30,835 nt of DNA from JBECKQ01 sp040235375. Lineage in GTDB: Bacteria; Planctomycetota; Phycisphaerae; UBA1845. The stretch is taken from NCBI GenBank assembly GCA_040235375.1, contig JBECKQ010000087.1, positions 1-30,835 on the forward strand, in the 5' to 3' direction. This document shows, piece after piece, positions 7,367 to 15,197 of the stretch; the stretch's first letter is position 1; each line of letters begins with the position of its first letter. The notes under the pieces are model-generated. The model was not told the origin of the DNA and made no database searches. It saw only the letters and a list, made by a program, of their open reading frames with translations. The position numbers were made by a program, and so were the translations under genes.

Positions 7367-8131
7367 TCAGCTTTGGCGGCGATGAGCGCGCTGGCCGAGT
7401 TCGTCGCGGATAAAGGCGGCGTCCTCGTACCGCTCCTCATGAACGGCGGCGTTGAGCAGGCGGCGGAGGCTGATGCGCGGGTCCTGGGTGACGTGCCGGC
7501 CGATGGTGAGGCGAAGCCCTTCGAGGGCGTGCACCTCCGGACTGGTCCGATAGCAGTCCTCGTTGTCGGCACGACGGAAGCTGCACAGGAGGGCGTAGAG
7601 TCCGTCGTTGACGCGGGCAAACGCCTGGGCCGGCCGGCCCGCGACCATCTCGGCCAGGGCGAGCGCTCGCGCCCGCGCGGTCAACAGATATGGCCGGAAA
7701 TGCAAAATCGCCTCGCGGTCGTCGTCCGCAGCGGCGTAACGCTCGCAGAGATCGATAATGGCGAGCACGTGCGAGGCGTCAACCGCGGCGTGCACGAACT
7801 CCTCGAGCACGAAGAAGCAGAGATACCGCTGATAGTACAGTGCGGCCTCGTAGCGCAGCTCGTCGCACGCGCCGGGCGGAAGACTGTAGCCCAGGTCCGT
7901 TCCGCACCGGCGAATGAAGGCGTCGAGCGCGCGGCGGTAATGATCGAGCAAGGTCCAGGAACCGTATGGAAGCTCACCGTCGGGCCGGCCGGTGCTCTCG
8001 AACTGGGCAACCCCCATGTCGACGCGCAGTTGAATGCGTTCGACGCCGTCGCAGCCTGCAATGCGGCGACCGGAGAGCCGTCCCGGCTCGTATGGCCAGT
8101 CGTTGAGAAGGGTGGTCAGGTCGACGCTCAC
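7367..8131 (-). CDS. UVR-motif (UvrB/UvrC-like) domain protein of unknown role
   Basis: A 254-residue protein starting at GTG 8131. Its last 35 residues carry a UVR motif (about 221-246: LRRLLNAAVHEERYEDAAF then IRDEL), the short helical hairpin by which UvrB and UvrC contact each other, also found in ClpC and in McsA. The rest (1-215) is largely helical with conserved-looking aromatics (ELRYEAALYYQRYL, LLDHYRRALDAF) that I do not recognise; there are no nuclease or ATPase motifs. This is therefore not UvrB or UvrC itself. It may be an adaptor that docks on a UVR partner, or a planctomycete-specific protein. A candidate -10 (TAGAAT, 8176-8171) lies upstream. Function unassigned. Confidence 0.75.
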   Translation of the reverse strand: MSVDLTTLLNDWPYEPGRLSGRRIAGCDGVERIQLRVDMGVAQFESTGRPDGELPYGSWTLLDHYRRALDAFIRRCGTDLGYSLPPGACDELRYEAALYYQRYLCFFVLEEFVHAAVDASHVLAIIDLCERYAAADDDREAILHFRPYLLTARARALALAEMVAGRPAQAFARVNDGLYALLCSFRRADNEDCYRTSPEVHALEGLRLTIGRHVTQDPRISLRRLLNAAVHEERYEDAAFIRDELGQRAHRRQS

Positions 8132-8170
8132 CGTTGCTCTTTCCCCGTTTTTCCGCGTTGCCAGTCGGTA

Positions 8171-8176
8171 ATTCTA
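8171..8176 (-). promoter_or_regulatory. Candidate -10 box for the UVR-motif gene
   Basis: TAGAAT on the minus strand (8176-8171) followed by TACCG, 40 bases before the GTG start at 8131. The -35 is weak (TGGAAG, 18 bp upstream). Its partner promoter for rph diverges from it across the 290-base gap 8132-8421, which otherwise holds no gene I can support. Confidence 0.3.
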
Positions 8177-8328
8177 GGCCGGCGAAACAGCCTCCTTCCA
8201 CGATGCTTCCGTGTCGTATCGCAGCGTCCGAGAAGAGCCCGACGACGGCGCGCAGGGTGAACTGCGGAGGAACGGATTCTCTTTCGATCCTCGGCGCCGT
8301 GCAGAAGAAGACGGCTCGGCGACCTTGG

Positions 8329-8356
8329 TTGACACCCTTTCGACGGCCGCCATACT
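8329..8356 (+). promoter_or_regulatory. Candidate promoter for the rph operon
   Basis: A perfect -35, TTGACA (8329-8334), a 16 bp spacer and CATACT (8351-8356). The inferred leader is about 60 bases and ends in GAGG five bases before the GTG start at 8422. Confidence 0.45.
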
Positions 8357-8421
8357 CGTGCGCTCGTACTTCACCGGGCGTCGAGTGGCGCCGGGAGTAT
8401 TGGGACCATCGCGAGGTATTC

Positions 8422-9147
8422 GTGCCCAGACCGGATGGAAGAAAAGCGAGCGAGCTGCGCCCCGTGACGTTCATCCGCGGCTTCACGCAGAACGCGCCCG
8501 GGTCGGTTCTGATTCAATGCGGCAACACGCACGTGCTATGCACGGCCTGCTTCGAGCCGGGGGTGCCGAAGTGGAAGGCGGGTTCAGGTTCGGGGTGGTG
8601 CACGGCCGAATACGACATGCTCCCCGGCTCGACGAGCACGCGAAAGCCGCGAAACCGCGGCCGTATCGATGGCCGCACCCAGGAGATACAGCGGCTGATC
8701 GGCCGGTCACTACGGGCGGTCATCGATCTGGCGGCGCTCGGCGAGAACTCGCTGCTGATCGACTGCGACGTGATTCAAGCGGACGGCGGGACGCGCACGG
8801 CAAGCATCAGCGGCGCGTACGTGGCGGCGTATGATGCGGTGGAGGCTGCGCGGGCAGACGGCCTGCTGGATCGCTCGCCGTTCAACGACGCGGTTGCGGC
8901 GATCAGCGTGGGCATCGTGGGCGGCAAAAGTCTGCTCGACTTGAACTATGCGGAAGACCTCGAGGCCGAAGTCGACATGAACGTGGTCATGACCGGCAAA
9001 GGCGGGTTCATTGAAGTGCAAGGCACCGGTGAGCGCGGCACATTCGACCGGCCCACGCTCGATCGACTTCTTCAGCTCGCCGCGCGCGGCATCAGGCAAC
9101 TCACCACGCTTCAGCGCAGCGCTCTGAAAGGATCCAAGGGAAAGTGA
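8422..9147 (+). CDS. rph: Ribonuclease PH
   Basis: A 241-residue phosphorolytic 3'-to-5' exoribonuclease that trims tRNA 3' ends and other RNAs with inorganic phosphate, normally a hexamer. Family blocks are plain: RPDGRKASELRPV (3-15), the GSVL-x-x-x-GNT-x-VLCTA block (27-42), GSGWCTAEYDMLPGST, GRTQEIQRLIGRSLRAV (84-100, with the phosphate-binding Arg) and DCDVIQADGGTRTASISGAY (114-133). I chose GTG 8422, five bases after GAGG, because it gives the family's normal length and N-terminus; upstream in-frame codons back to 8134 encode nothing family-like. It is first in a three-gene run with the SPOR-like lipoprotein and rdgB, and rph-rdgB adjacency is common in bacteria. Confidence 0.95.
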   Translation: MPRPDGRKASELRPVTFIRGFTQNAPGSVLIQCGNTHVLCTACFEPGVPKWKAGSGSGWCTAEYDMLPGSTSTRKPRNRGRIDGRTQEIQRLIGRSLRAVIDLAALGENSLLIDCDVIQADGGTRTASISGAYVAAYDAVEAARADGLLDRSPFNDAVAAISVGIVGGKSLLDLNYAEDLEAEVDMNVVMTGKGGFIEVQGTGERGTFDRPTLDRLLQLAARGIRQLTTLQRSALKGSKGK

Positions 9148-9148
9148 C

Positions 9149-10045
9149 GTGCGATTGCGCATGAACAACCACGCGATGCAGGCCCTGGCGGGGCAGTGCG
9201 GCGCGGGAACATGGCGGCGAGTTACGGCGCTGTGCGTCACGGCGGCGTGCGCAGTCACGGTCCTCGGGTGCAACGGCGAGTGGCGCGGCGGTTCGGGCTC
9301 AAACTGGTTGCAGCCATTTCGCCCGCCGGGTGAAGATTGGTCGATCCTGTGCATGGAGGTGTGGGGGCCCGATCGGCAACTGCGCAGCGAGCGCATTGCC
9401 GAGACGCTGCGGCGCACGCCGGGCATCAGACCGGCCGACGTTCGCGTGGTGCACAGCGAAGAGCATTCGCGCATCTACTACGGAAGCTACTGGCGAACGG
9501 CGGACAAGCAGACCGGCGATCTGAAGGTCCCGGACGAGATGAAGCGCGACATGCGGCTGATCAAGGACCTGGCCGTCGATGGGGAGCGTTTTTTCTATGA
9601 GGCGCGCGTTCTGCCGGCGCCGACGCCGGACGTCGGCGATCCGAAGTGGCGGCTGCGCAACAACCCCGGCGAGTACACGCTCCGCGTGGCGATCTTCTAC
9701 AACGAGCCGGGCTTCAACGAGCGCAAGAAGGCGGCAGCCGAATACTGCCGGGAACTGCGCGAACGCGGGTACGAGGCCTACTACCGCCACGGCGATATTA
9801 CGAGCGAGGTCTACGTAGGCAGCTTCGGCCCGGATGCCCTGGTCGAAAAGCGGCAATACGGCGTGCTGATGAACGTGCCGGGGCCGGCGGTGCGGGCGCT
9901 GCAGCGAAAAGAGAACTTCATGTTCGAGCTGTGGAACATGAAGGGGCGGTCGCAGAAGACCGAGGGCGGCAAGCTTATGCGCTCGTCGCGCGTCGTGCCG
10001 GTGAAAGGGGCAGCCCAGCGGGACAGCCGGGAGGAGCCCTGGTGA
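9149..10045 (+). CDS. Lipoprotein with two SPOR-like units, function unknown
   Basis: A 298-residue predicted lipoprotein (signal segment 25-40, lipobox AVTVLGC, Cys41). The mature part contains two similar units, about 63-114 and 175-226. Each shows a beta strand (WSILCMEV / YTLRVAIF), a basic helix (RIAETLRRT / AAAEYCRELRERG), and a strand ending Y-Y-G-S-Y / Y-V-G-S-F. That is the layout of SPOR domains, which bind peptidoglycan stripped of stem peptides; the match is by eye and weak in residues. The GTG start at 9149 has AAGGG eight bases upstream and sits one base after the rph stop; ATG 9161 is possible. It overlaps rdgB by four bases (GTGA), so it is translated from the same message. 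Confidence 0.75.
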   Translation: MRLRMNNHAMQALAGQCGAGTWRRVTALCVTAACAVTVLGCNGEWRGGSGSNWLQPFRPPGEDWSILCMEVWGPDRQLRSERIAETLRRTPGIRPADVRVVHSEEHSRIYYGSYWRTADKQTGDLKVPDEMKRDMRLIKDLAVDGERFFYEARVLPAPTPDVGDPKWRLRNNPGEYTLRVAIFYNEPGFNERKKAAAEYCRELRERGYEAYYRHGDITSEVYVGSFGPDALVEKRQYGVLMNVPGPAVRALQRKENFMFELWNMKGRSQKTEGGKLMRSSRVVPVKGAAQRDSREEPW

Positions 10046-10653
10046 CGCGGTGCAAGATTCTGGTCGCGACCGGCAATCGCGGGAAGCTGCGGGAGATTCT
10101 CGAGATCGTGGGGGAGATGCCGGTCGAGTGGGCGACGCTGGCCGACTATCCGCCGATGCCGGAGGCCGTCGAGGATGGGGCAACGTTTGAAGCCAACGCA
10201 GAGAAGAAGGCGCTGCATTACGCAAGCCTGGCCGGTGTGTGGACTCTGGCCGACGACTCGGGCCTGGTGGTCGATGCCCTCGGCGGCGCGCCGGGCGTGC
10301 ACTCCGCGCGGTACAGCGGCAGCCGGAACGACTCGGCCAACAACCGCCGGCTGATCGCAGAGCTTCGCGGCGTTCCCCAGTCGCTGCGAACGGCCCGATT
10401 CGTGTGCCACGCCGTGCTGGCCGAGCCGGGGCGCGTGCTGGCCTGCGCGGAAGGGACCGTCGAAGGAGTGATCATCGACGAGGCGCGGGGGGTGAACGGC
10501 TTCGGTTACGATCCTCACTTCCTGCTTCCCGGGCTGAACCGCACGTCCGCCGAGCTCGACGCAGCGGAGAAGAACCGAGTGAGCCACCGCGGACAGGCAA
10601 TGCGCCGGCTGGCGGAGCAGCTCGAGCGATTGCTTGCCCAATCTCACATCTGA
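10042..10653 (+). CDS. rdgB: Non-canonical purine NTP pyrophosphatase (RdgB/HAM1)
   Basis: A 203-residue house-cleaning enzyme that converts ITP, dITP and XTP to monophosphates and so keeps deaminated purines out of DNA and RNA. Diagnostic motifs are ILVATGNRGKLREI (5-18), TFEANAEKKALHYA, the metal/substrate motif LADDSGLVVDALGGAPGVHS, and GFGYDPHFLLP near the C-terminus. The GTG start at 10042 lies in a GTGA overlap with the preceding lipoprotein stop, with GAGGAG five bases upstream, indicating translational coupling. The frame is open further upstream, but that part is antisense-like overlap with the lipoprotein gene. It ends the rph operon; a separate promoter follows. Confidence 0.95.
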   Translation: MTRCKILVATGNRGKLREILEIVGEMPVEWATLADYPPMPEAVEDGATFEANAEKKALHYASLAGVWTLADDSGLVVDALGGAPGVHSARYSGSRNDSANNRRLIAELRGVPQSLRTARFVCHAVLAEPGRVLACAEGTVEGVIIDEARGVNGFGYDPHFLLPGLNRTSAELDAAEKNRVSHRGQAMRRLAEQLERLLAQSHI

Positions 10654-10674
10654 GGAGGCCCTAGCGCACTGCCG

Positions 10675-10702
10675 TTGTGGGCATCCACGGCGCCGCTATA
10701 AT
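10675..10702 (+). promoter_or_regulatory. Promoter of the polyamine operon
   Basis: TTGTGG (10675-10680), 16 bp, then a perfect TATAAT (10697-10702) followed by CGCCG. The leader of about 40 bases carries GGAGGTGAT (10735-10743), a near-complete match to the 16S rRNA anti-Shine-Dalgarno, just before ATG 10749. This is the clearest expression signal in the window. Confidence 0.6.
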
Positions 10703-10748
10703 CGCCGTTCTTCTAGTGGAGCTGACCTTCTGTGGGAGGTGATAAGCG

Positions 10749-11303
10749 ATGCCAGATCAGTACGTGCCGCAGCGGATGTTCTTCACCAAGGGCGTAGGCA
10801 AGCACAGAAACAGTCTTCAATCCTTCGAGGCCGCGCTCCGGCACGCCGGCATTGCTCAGTTCAATCTGGTTCGCGTTTCCAGCATTTTCCCGCCCCACTG
10901 CAAGATCATCTCGCGGTCGCGTGGTTTGCAGGCGCTCAAGCCGGGGGGGATTCTGCACTGCGTGATGACGGAGACGCGCACGAACGAACCGAACCGGTTG
11001 GTGGCGGCCGGCATCGGCCTGGCCATCCCCGCCGACGAGGATTCCTACGGATATATCGCGGAACACCATGACTACGGCATGACGGGCCGGCGCTGCGCGG
11101 ACTACGTTGAAGACATGGCCGCCAGTATGCTCGCCACGACTTGCGGGGTCGAACTCGACCCGGAAACCGCCTACGACGCCCGGCGAGAAATCTACAAGAG
11201 CAAGGGGCTCGTGATTCGCACGCGAGCCATCTGCCAGACGGCGGAGGGCGACAAGAACGGTCTGTGGACGACCGCCGTGGCCGCCGCTGTCTTCGTGGAT
11301 TGA
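10749..11303 (+). CDS. Pyruvoyl-dependent arginine decarboxylase
   Basis: A 184-residue proenzyme of the archaeal-type arginine decarboxylase, which makes agmatine from arginine. The chain is expected to cut itself between S44 and S45 in LVRVSSIFPP, turning the new N-terminal serine into the pyruvoyl cofactor. Other family features are the N-terminal FTKG-x-G-x-H, LKPGGILHCVM, and the acidic EHHDYGMTGRRCADYVEDM stretch. The start is fixed by the strong GGAGGTGAT. It is first of three genes; the next two encode a deoxyhypusine-synthase-like enzyme and agmatinase, so arginine to agmatine to putrescine is complete here. Most bacteria use an unrelated PLP-dependent SpeA instead. Confidence 0.93.
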   Translation: MPDQYVPQRMFFTKGVGKHRNSLQSFEAALRHAGIAQFNLVRVSSIFPPHCKIISRSRGLQALKPGGILHCVMTETRTNEPNRLVAAGIGLAIPADEDSYGYIAEHHDYGMTGRRCADYVEDMAASMLATTCGVELDPETAYDARREIYKSKGLVIRTRAICQTAEGDKNGLWTTAVAAAVFVD

Positions 11304-11367
11304 CGCGCCGGCCTCACCACTCGGTTCGGGCGCTTCGATTTTCAACCAGCATACGCAGGGAGGAGCT

Positions 11368-12522
11368 ATGTCCGACCACGGCCAATCGTGTTCCGGGAAT
11401 CACGCCACGCCACCCAGCGAGGAAGACTGGCTGAGCGGTCCGGTCATCAATCCGCTGCAACTGTCGGGCAACGAGCACGTCGCGGACATGATCGATTCCG
11501 TCTTCGCCCGGAGCGGGTTCAACGCCCGCAGGCTCGCCGAGGCCTGCCGGCTGTATCGGCGGATGATCGAGCAGGAGGCGACGATCGGAATGACCCTGGC
11601 CGGAGCCATGACGCCCATCGGCATGAGCGGGGTGATCATCTCGCTCATGGAGGCCGGCTTCATCGACTGGATCATCTCGACCGGCGCCAACCTGTATCAC
11701 GACCTCCATCGCGCGTACGACATGCCGATGGTGCAGGGGGCCCCGGAGGTGGACGACAACGAACTGGCCGACCTGGGGGTGGCGCGGATCTACGACGTGT
11801 TCATCCACGACAGCGATACGCTCGAGGCGACGGACAAGGTGATCCTGAAGGCCATCAAGGGAATCGATCTCGACCGGCCTTTGTCCACGGCACGGCTGCA
11901 CGACCACATCGGGCGGCGGATTGTGGAGTCGGCCCCCCATCCCGAGCGATCGATGGTGGCAAGGGCGTCGCAGCTGGGCGTGCCCATGTACACGTCGTCG
12001 CCGGGCGATTCGTCGATCGGCATGAACCTGGTCGTGCCGCACATGTTCCACAAGGAGCTGCCGCTGAATCCGCTGCTCGACGTGATCGAGACGACGGCGA
12101 TCGTCCGCGGTGCGGACAAGAACGGCGTTATCGAGGTCGGCGGCGGATCGCCGAAGAACTTCTATCTGCAGACGCAGCCGACGTTGCATCAGATTCTCCA
12201 CGACCCCAGCAAAGGCGGGCATGACTTCGTCATTCAACTGACCGTCGATTCGCCGCACTGGGGCGGGCTGAGCGGGGCCACGCCGTCGGAGGCGCGCAGT
12301 TGGGGCAAGATCAAGGACGCCACCAGGAACAACGTGGTGGTCTATTCGTGCGCGTCACTGACCCTGCCGCTTCTCGCCCAGTACGCCCTGACGCGATGCA
12401 AGCCGCGCCGGCAACGGCGGCTGTACGAGCAGATCGGCCAGCTTACGCAGGAACTGCGAGAGGCCACCGTCGCCAATCCGGATTTCGCCGAGACGTACGA
12501 CTCTCTATACAGGATCGACTGA
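11368..12522 (+). CDS. Deoxyhypusine synthase-like (homospermidine synthase-like) enzyme
   Basis: A 384-residue protein of the deoxyhypusine synthase family, which transfers an aminobutyl group from spermidine to a lysine in eukaryotes and archaea. Bacteria lack the hypusine-bearing eIF5A, and bacterial members are thought to make free polyamines such as sym-homospermidine. The active-site lysine is kept (K314 in SWGKI), as are the NAD-binding segments (IISTGANLYHDLH, VIEVGGGSPKN) and GHDFVIQLT. GGGAGGAGCT precedes ATG 11368. The gene lies between arginine decarboxylase (64 bases upstream) and agmatinase (2 bases downstream), so its acceptor may be putrescine or agmatine; sequence alone does not decide. 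Confidence 0.9.
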   Translation: MSDHGQSCSGNHATPPSEEDWLSGPVINPLQLSGNEHVADMIDSVFARSGFNARRLAEACRLYRRMIEQEATIGMTLAGAMTPIGMSGVIISLMEAGFIDWIISTGANLYHDLHRAYDMPMVQGAPEVDDNELADLGVARIYDVFIHDSDTLEATDKVILKAIKGIDLDRPLSTARLHDHIGRRIVESAPHPERSMVARASQLGVPMYTSSPGDSSIGMNLVVPHMFHKELPLNPLLDVIETTAIVRGADKNGVIEVGGGSPKNFYLQTQPTLHQILHDPSKGGHDFVIQLTVDSPHWGGLSGATPSEARSWGKIKDATRNNVVVYSCASLTLPLLAQYALTRCKPRRQRRLYEQIGQLTQELREATVANPDFAETYDSLYRID

Positions 12523-12524
12523 GC

Positions 12525-13400
12525 GTGACGCGCAACTTCCTCGGCCTCGATCCGTCGCTGTGCAACTATGAAGATGCCCGGTTCGCCGTCCTGCCGATTC
12601 CCTACGAGGCGACGGTGACGTTTCAGTCGGGCACGGCACGCGGTCCGGAAGCGATCATTCGCGCGTCGGCGCAGGTCGAGCTATTCGACGAGGAGCTGCT
12701 GTTCGATCCGTCGCAGGCCGGCGTGGCCACACTGGGGCCGGTACTGGCCGACCTTGGCGGGCCGGAGCAGATGCAGGAGGCGATCTTCACGGCGGCGCGC
12801 CGCCCGGTGCGCGACGGCAAGTTCCTGCTCGGCCTCGGCGGCGAGCACAGCGTGACGGCCGGCCTGGTTCGCGCGATCGCCCCGGCGCACGAAAAGCTCA
12901 GCATTCTTCAGATCGACGCCCACCTCGACCTTCGTAACGAATACGAGGGATCGCCCTGGTCGCATGCGTGCGTGATGCGCCGCTGCCTGGACCACGCGAA
13001 CACCATCGTGCCGGTCGGCATCCGTAACGTCAGTGAGGAGGAACACGGATTCCTGGGCAAAAGCGGGATCCAGCCGATCTTCGCGCGAGAGTGCCTGGGG
13101 TCGGACGACTGGATCGATACAGTGCTCGAGAGCCTGGGCGACGACGTGTACGTGACCATCGACATCGACGGTTTCGATCCCGCGTTCGCCCCCGGCACGG
13201 GCACGCCCGAGCCCGGCGGCCTTGACTGGTACCAAGTCGCCGATCTGCTCCGGCTGGTGTGCGCCGAAAAACACGTTGTGGGCGCGGACGTCGTCGAAGT
13301 AATGCCGATTCCCGGGCAGGCGGTCACCGAATTCCTCGCCGCCCGGCTTGCCTACAAGCTCATCGGTTTCATCGCCGCCAGAGAAAGCGGCCGTCTCTAG
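12525..13400 (+). CDS. speB: Agmatinase (ureohydrolase family)
   Basis: A 291-residue Mn-dependent ureohydrolase, inferred to split agmatine into putrescine and urea. The six metal ligands are visible: H108 in GGEHS, D131/H133/D135 in DAHLD, and D213/D215 in DIDGFDP. LRNEYEGSPWSH after the DAHLD motif resembles agmatinases rather than arginases. I start at GTG 12525, two bases after the preceding stop; the frame is open to 12300, but that part overlaps the deoxyhypusine-synthase-like gene. As third gene of the operon it completes arginine-to-putrescine conversion. Guanidinobutyrase is an alternative within the family, though the adjacent arginine decarboxylase argues for agmatine. Confidence 0.94.
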   Translation: MTRNFLGLDPSLCNYEDARFAVLPIPYEATVTFQSGTARGPEAIIRASAQVELFDEELLFDPSQAGVATLGPVLADLGGPEQMQEAIFTAARRPVRDGKFLLGLGGEHSVTAGLVRAIAPAHEKLSILQIDAHLDLRNEYEGSPWSHACVMRRCLDHANTIVPVGIRNVSEEEHGFLGKSGIQPIFARECLGSDDWIDTVLESLGDDVYVTIDIDGFDPAFAPGTGTPEPGGLDWYQVADLLRLVCAEKHVVGADVVEVMPIPGQAVTEFLAARLAYKLIGFIAARESGRL

Positions 13401-13440
13401 CGTCGGCGACCCCAGCCGCCAGTCCCGGGCTCGTGCAGCG

Positions 13441-13468
13441 TTGGCATCCGCCGCGTGGCGCGTACAAT
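13441..13468 (+). promoter_or_regulatory. Candidate promoter for thiS-thiG
   Basis: TTGGCA (13441-13446), 16 bp, TACAAT (13463-13468), followed by GCGCCGG. Transcription from near 13475 would leave 24 bases before ATG 13499. No TPP riboswitch-like leader fits in so short a space. Confidence 0.45.
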
Positions 13469-13498
13469 GCGCCGGTCGCATAAATGGCGGTCAGCGCG

Positions 13499-13699
13499 AT
13501 GCACGTGATCATCAATGGACAGCAGAAGGATTTTGCGCCGGGGACGACGGTCGCGGAGCTTCTGCGCCAGCTCGATCTGGAGCCGATCCGCGTGGCGGTG
13601 GAGATCAACAAGGAACTGGTGACGCGATCTACGTTCGACAGCGCACAGATTCACGACGGCGACCAGATCGAGGTTGTTACATTTGTCGGAGGAGGGTGA
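13499..13699 (+). CDS. thiS: Sulfur carrier protein ThiS
   Basis: A 66-residue ubiquitin-fold sulfur carrier for thiazole synthesis. It starts MHVIINGQQ and ends VTFVGGG; the C-terminal Gly-Gly is adenylated and thiocarboxylated before giving sulfur to ThiG. An in-frame ATG at 13484 would add five residues (MAVSA); I prefer 13499 because ThiS proteins begin directly at the first beta strand, but neither has a strong ribosome site. Its TGA overlaps the thiG ATG (TGATG). No thiF or thiO/thiH lies in the window, so activation must come from elsewhere in the genome. Confidence 0.9.
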   Translation: MHVIINGQQKDFAPGTTVAELLRQLDLEPIRVAVEINKELVTRSTFDSAQIHDGDQIEVVTFVGGG

Positions 13700-14544
13700 T
13701 GACACACGACAGGTATCGCATCGGATCTTTCGAGCTGCGTTCGCGGCTGTTCGTGGGCACGGGCAAGTACGCGAACTTCGACATCATGGAACGGGCACTG
13801 GCGGCATCCGGATGCCAGGTGGTGACGGTCGCCGTCCGGCGCGACGTTCTGTCGCCGGAAGGCGGAGCGCGGCCGGACAGCATCCTCGACCATCTCGACA
13901 TGTCGCGGTACACGGTTTTGCCGAATACGGCCGGGTGCTTCACCGCCGAAGACGCGATCCGTTCTGCGCGTCTGAGCCGCGAGTTGCTCGAGGGCCTCGG
14001 CAATCCCGGCGCGAAATGGGTCAAGCTCGAGGTCCTGGCGGACAAGAAGACGCTGCTGCCGGACCCGGTCGGGACGCTTAAAGCGACGGATGCCCTCGTC
14101 GAGCTGGGCTTTGAGGTGCTGGTCTACACGAACGACGACCCGATTCTGGCCAAGAAGATCAAGGACCTGGGGCCGGTGAGCGTCATGCCGGCTGGAGCGC
14201 CGATCGGCAGCGGCCTCGGCATTCTGAATCAGAACAACATCCGCCTGTGCCTCGAGTACCTCAAGGACGGTGACCCGGACTATCCGGTGATCGTTGACGC
14301 GGGCGTGGGAACGGCGTCGGACGTGACCGTGGCGATGGAACTCGGCGCGGACGGCGTGTTGCTGAACACGGGCGTTGCCGGCGCCGCCGATCCCGTGCGG
14401 ATGGCTACGGCGATGGCGCACGCGATCGAGGCCGGGCGGCTGGCGTGTCTTTCGGGGCGGATTTCGAAGAAGCCCTACGCGACGGCGTCGTCGCCGATGG
14501 AGGGGACGATCGCCCCGGTCCGCGTGGGGGCGGGGGCAAGCTGA
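13699..14544 (+). CDS. thiG: Thiazole synthase
   Basis: A 281-residue TIM-barrel enzyme that joins deoxyxylulose 5-phosphate, dehydroglycine and sulfur from ThiS thiocarboxylate into the thiazole phosphate of thiamine. Family blocks are SRLFVGTGKYAN (15-26), VVTVAVRR, LPNTAGCFTAEDAIR, the Schiff-base lysine K109 in WVKLEVL, MPAGAPIGSGLGI and IVDAGVGTASDVTVAMELGAD. The ATG at 13699 overlaps the thiS stop and has GGAGGAGGG just upstream, indicating tight coupling. The usual length is about 255-270; the extra residues are a C-terminal extension (SPMEGTIAPVRVGAGAS). Confidence 0.95.
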   Translation: MTHDRYRIGSFELRSRLFVGTGKYANFDIMERALAASGCQVVTVAVRRDVLSPEGGARPDSILDHLDMSRYTVLPNTAGCFTAEDAIRSARLSRELLEGLGNPGAKWVKLEVLADKKTLLPDPVGTLKATDALVELGFEVLVYTNDDPILAKKIKDLGPVSVMPAGAPIGSGLGILNQNNIRLCLEYLKDGDPDYPVIVDAGVGTASDVTVAMELGADGVLLNTGVAGAADPVRMATAMAHAIEAGRLACLSGRISKKPYATASSPMEGTIAPVRVGAGAS

Positions 14545-14571
14545 GACCAACGTGCTGACGGGCCTGCGAGC

Positions 14572-15036
14572 GTGAAACGGGCGACCCGCAACAAGCTTCT
14601 CGTCTGGATCATCTTTGTGGGCCTGCTGAATTTCGGGGTCTACACGTTCTTCTATTGGTATTTTCAGGGCGACGCGCGCAACGGCTTTCTCCGCGTGGAG
14701 AACGGTCAGGTACATTACTACCTTCGCGGGCACTTCATACACACGCCGGACGGGAGGGCCTCCGCCCCGGTGTCGCGCGCGGTATGGATCTACAGTTTCG
14801 TCCATTCCATCAGTATCTGGCCGACCATCGCGGCCGTGCTGGTGTCAATGTTCATACTCGCCCGACCGCACATCATCGCGACGATCAAGTCCGACTCGCT
14901 GATCGCCGGCCGCACGCTGGTCAATGCGTGCATGGCGATCGTGATCGCGTTTTCGCTGATCAGCAGCGCGCTTTTCGTGCTGAACCTGATCCAGGCCCTG
15001 CGGGCGGCGGCGATCGGCCACGATTTCGGCGTTTGA
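14572..15036 (+). CDS. Small multi-pass membrane protein, unknown function
   Basis: A 154-residue protein with three clear hydrophobic segments, about 9-30 (LLVWIIFVGLLNFGVYTFF), 74-96 and 112-136, and a soluble stretch between the first two rich in aromatic and basic residues (VHYYLRGHFIHT). It starts at GTG 14572, 27 bases after thiG, with GCGAG upstream as a weak ribosome site. I do not recognise a family. Codon use and orientation fit its neighbours, so it is probably a real gene co-transcribed with thiSG, but no thiamine role can be read from it. Confidence 0.65.
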   Translation: MKRATRNKLLVWIIFVGLLNFGVYTFFYWYFQGDARNGFLRVENGQVHYYLRGHFIHTPDGRASAPVSRAVWIYSFVHSISIWPTIAAVLVSMFILARPHIIATIKSDSLIAGRTLVNACMAIVIAFSLISSALFVLNLIQALRAAAIGHDFGV

Positions 15037-15161
15037 TCGACAGGGCTTGTAACCCCTGCGCAAGTATCGAGGCGCCTTCTTCGGCGCCGGGCGGCCGGCG
15101 CGGCCGCACGCGTGGCGACGCGAGCGGGCGAGGCCGGTGAGTCTGTTAGGAAGCACCGGGT

Positions 15162-15190
15162 TTGATCGCTGCGAATCGGCCCCGTAGAAT
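15162..15190 (+). promoter_or_regulatory. Candidate promoter for the secreted TldD-like gene
   Basis: TTGATC (15162-15167), 17 bp, TAGAAT (15185-15190), then TGCCG. The predicted start near 15197 opens a leader of about 100 bases. The stretch 15037-15161 upstream holds only a GGCGCC-TTCTTC-GGCGCC hairpin (15071-15088) with no T-run. Confidence 0.5.
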
Positions 15191-15197
15191 TGCCGAC

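Noticed and set aside
15071..15088. GGCGCC-TTCTTC-GGCGCC hairpin after the small membrane protein as a terminator
   Set aside because: No T-tract follows, and self-complementary GGCGCC words are common at this GC content.
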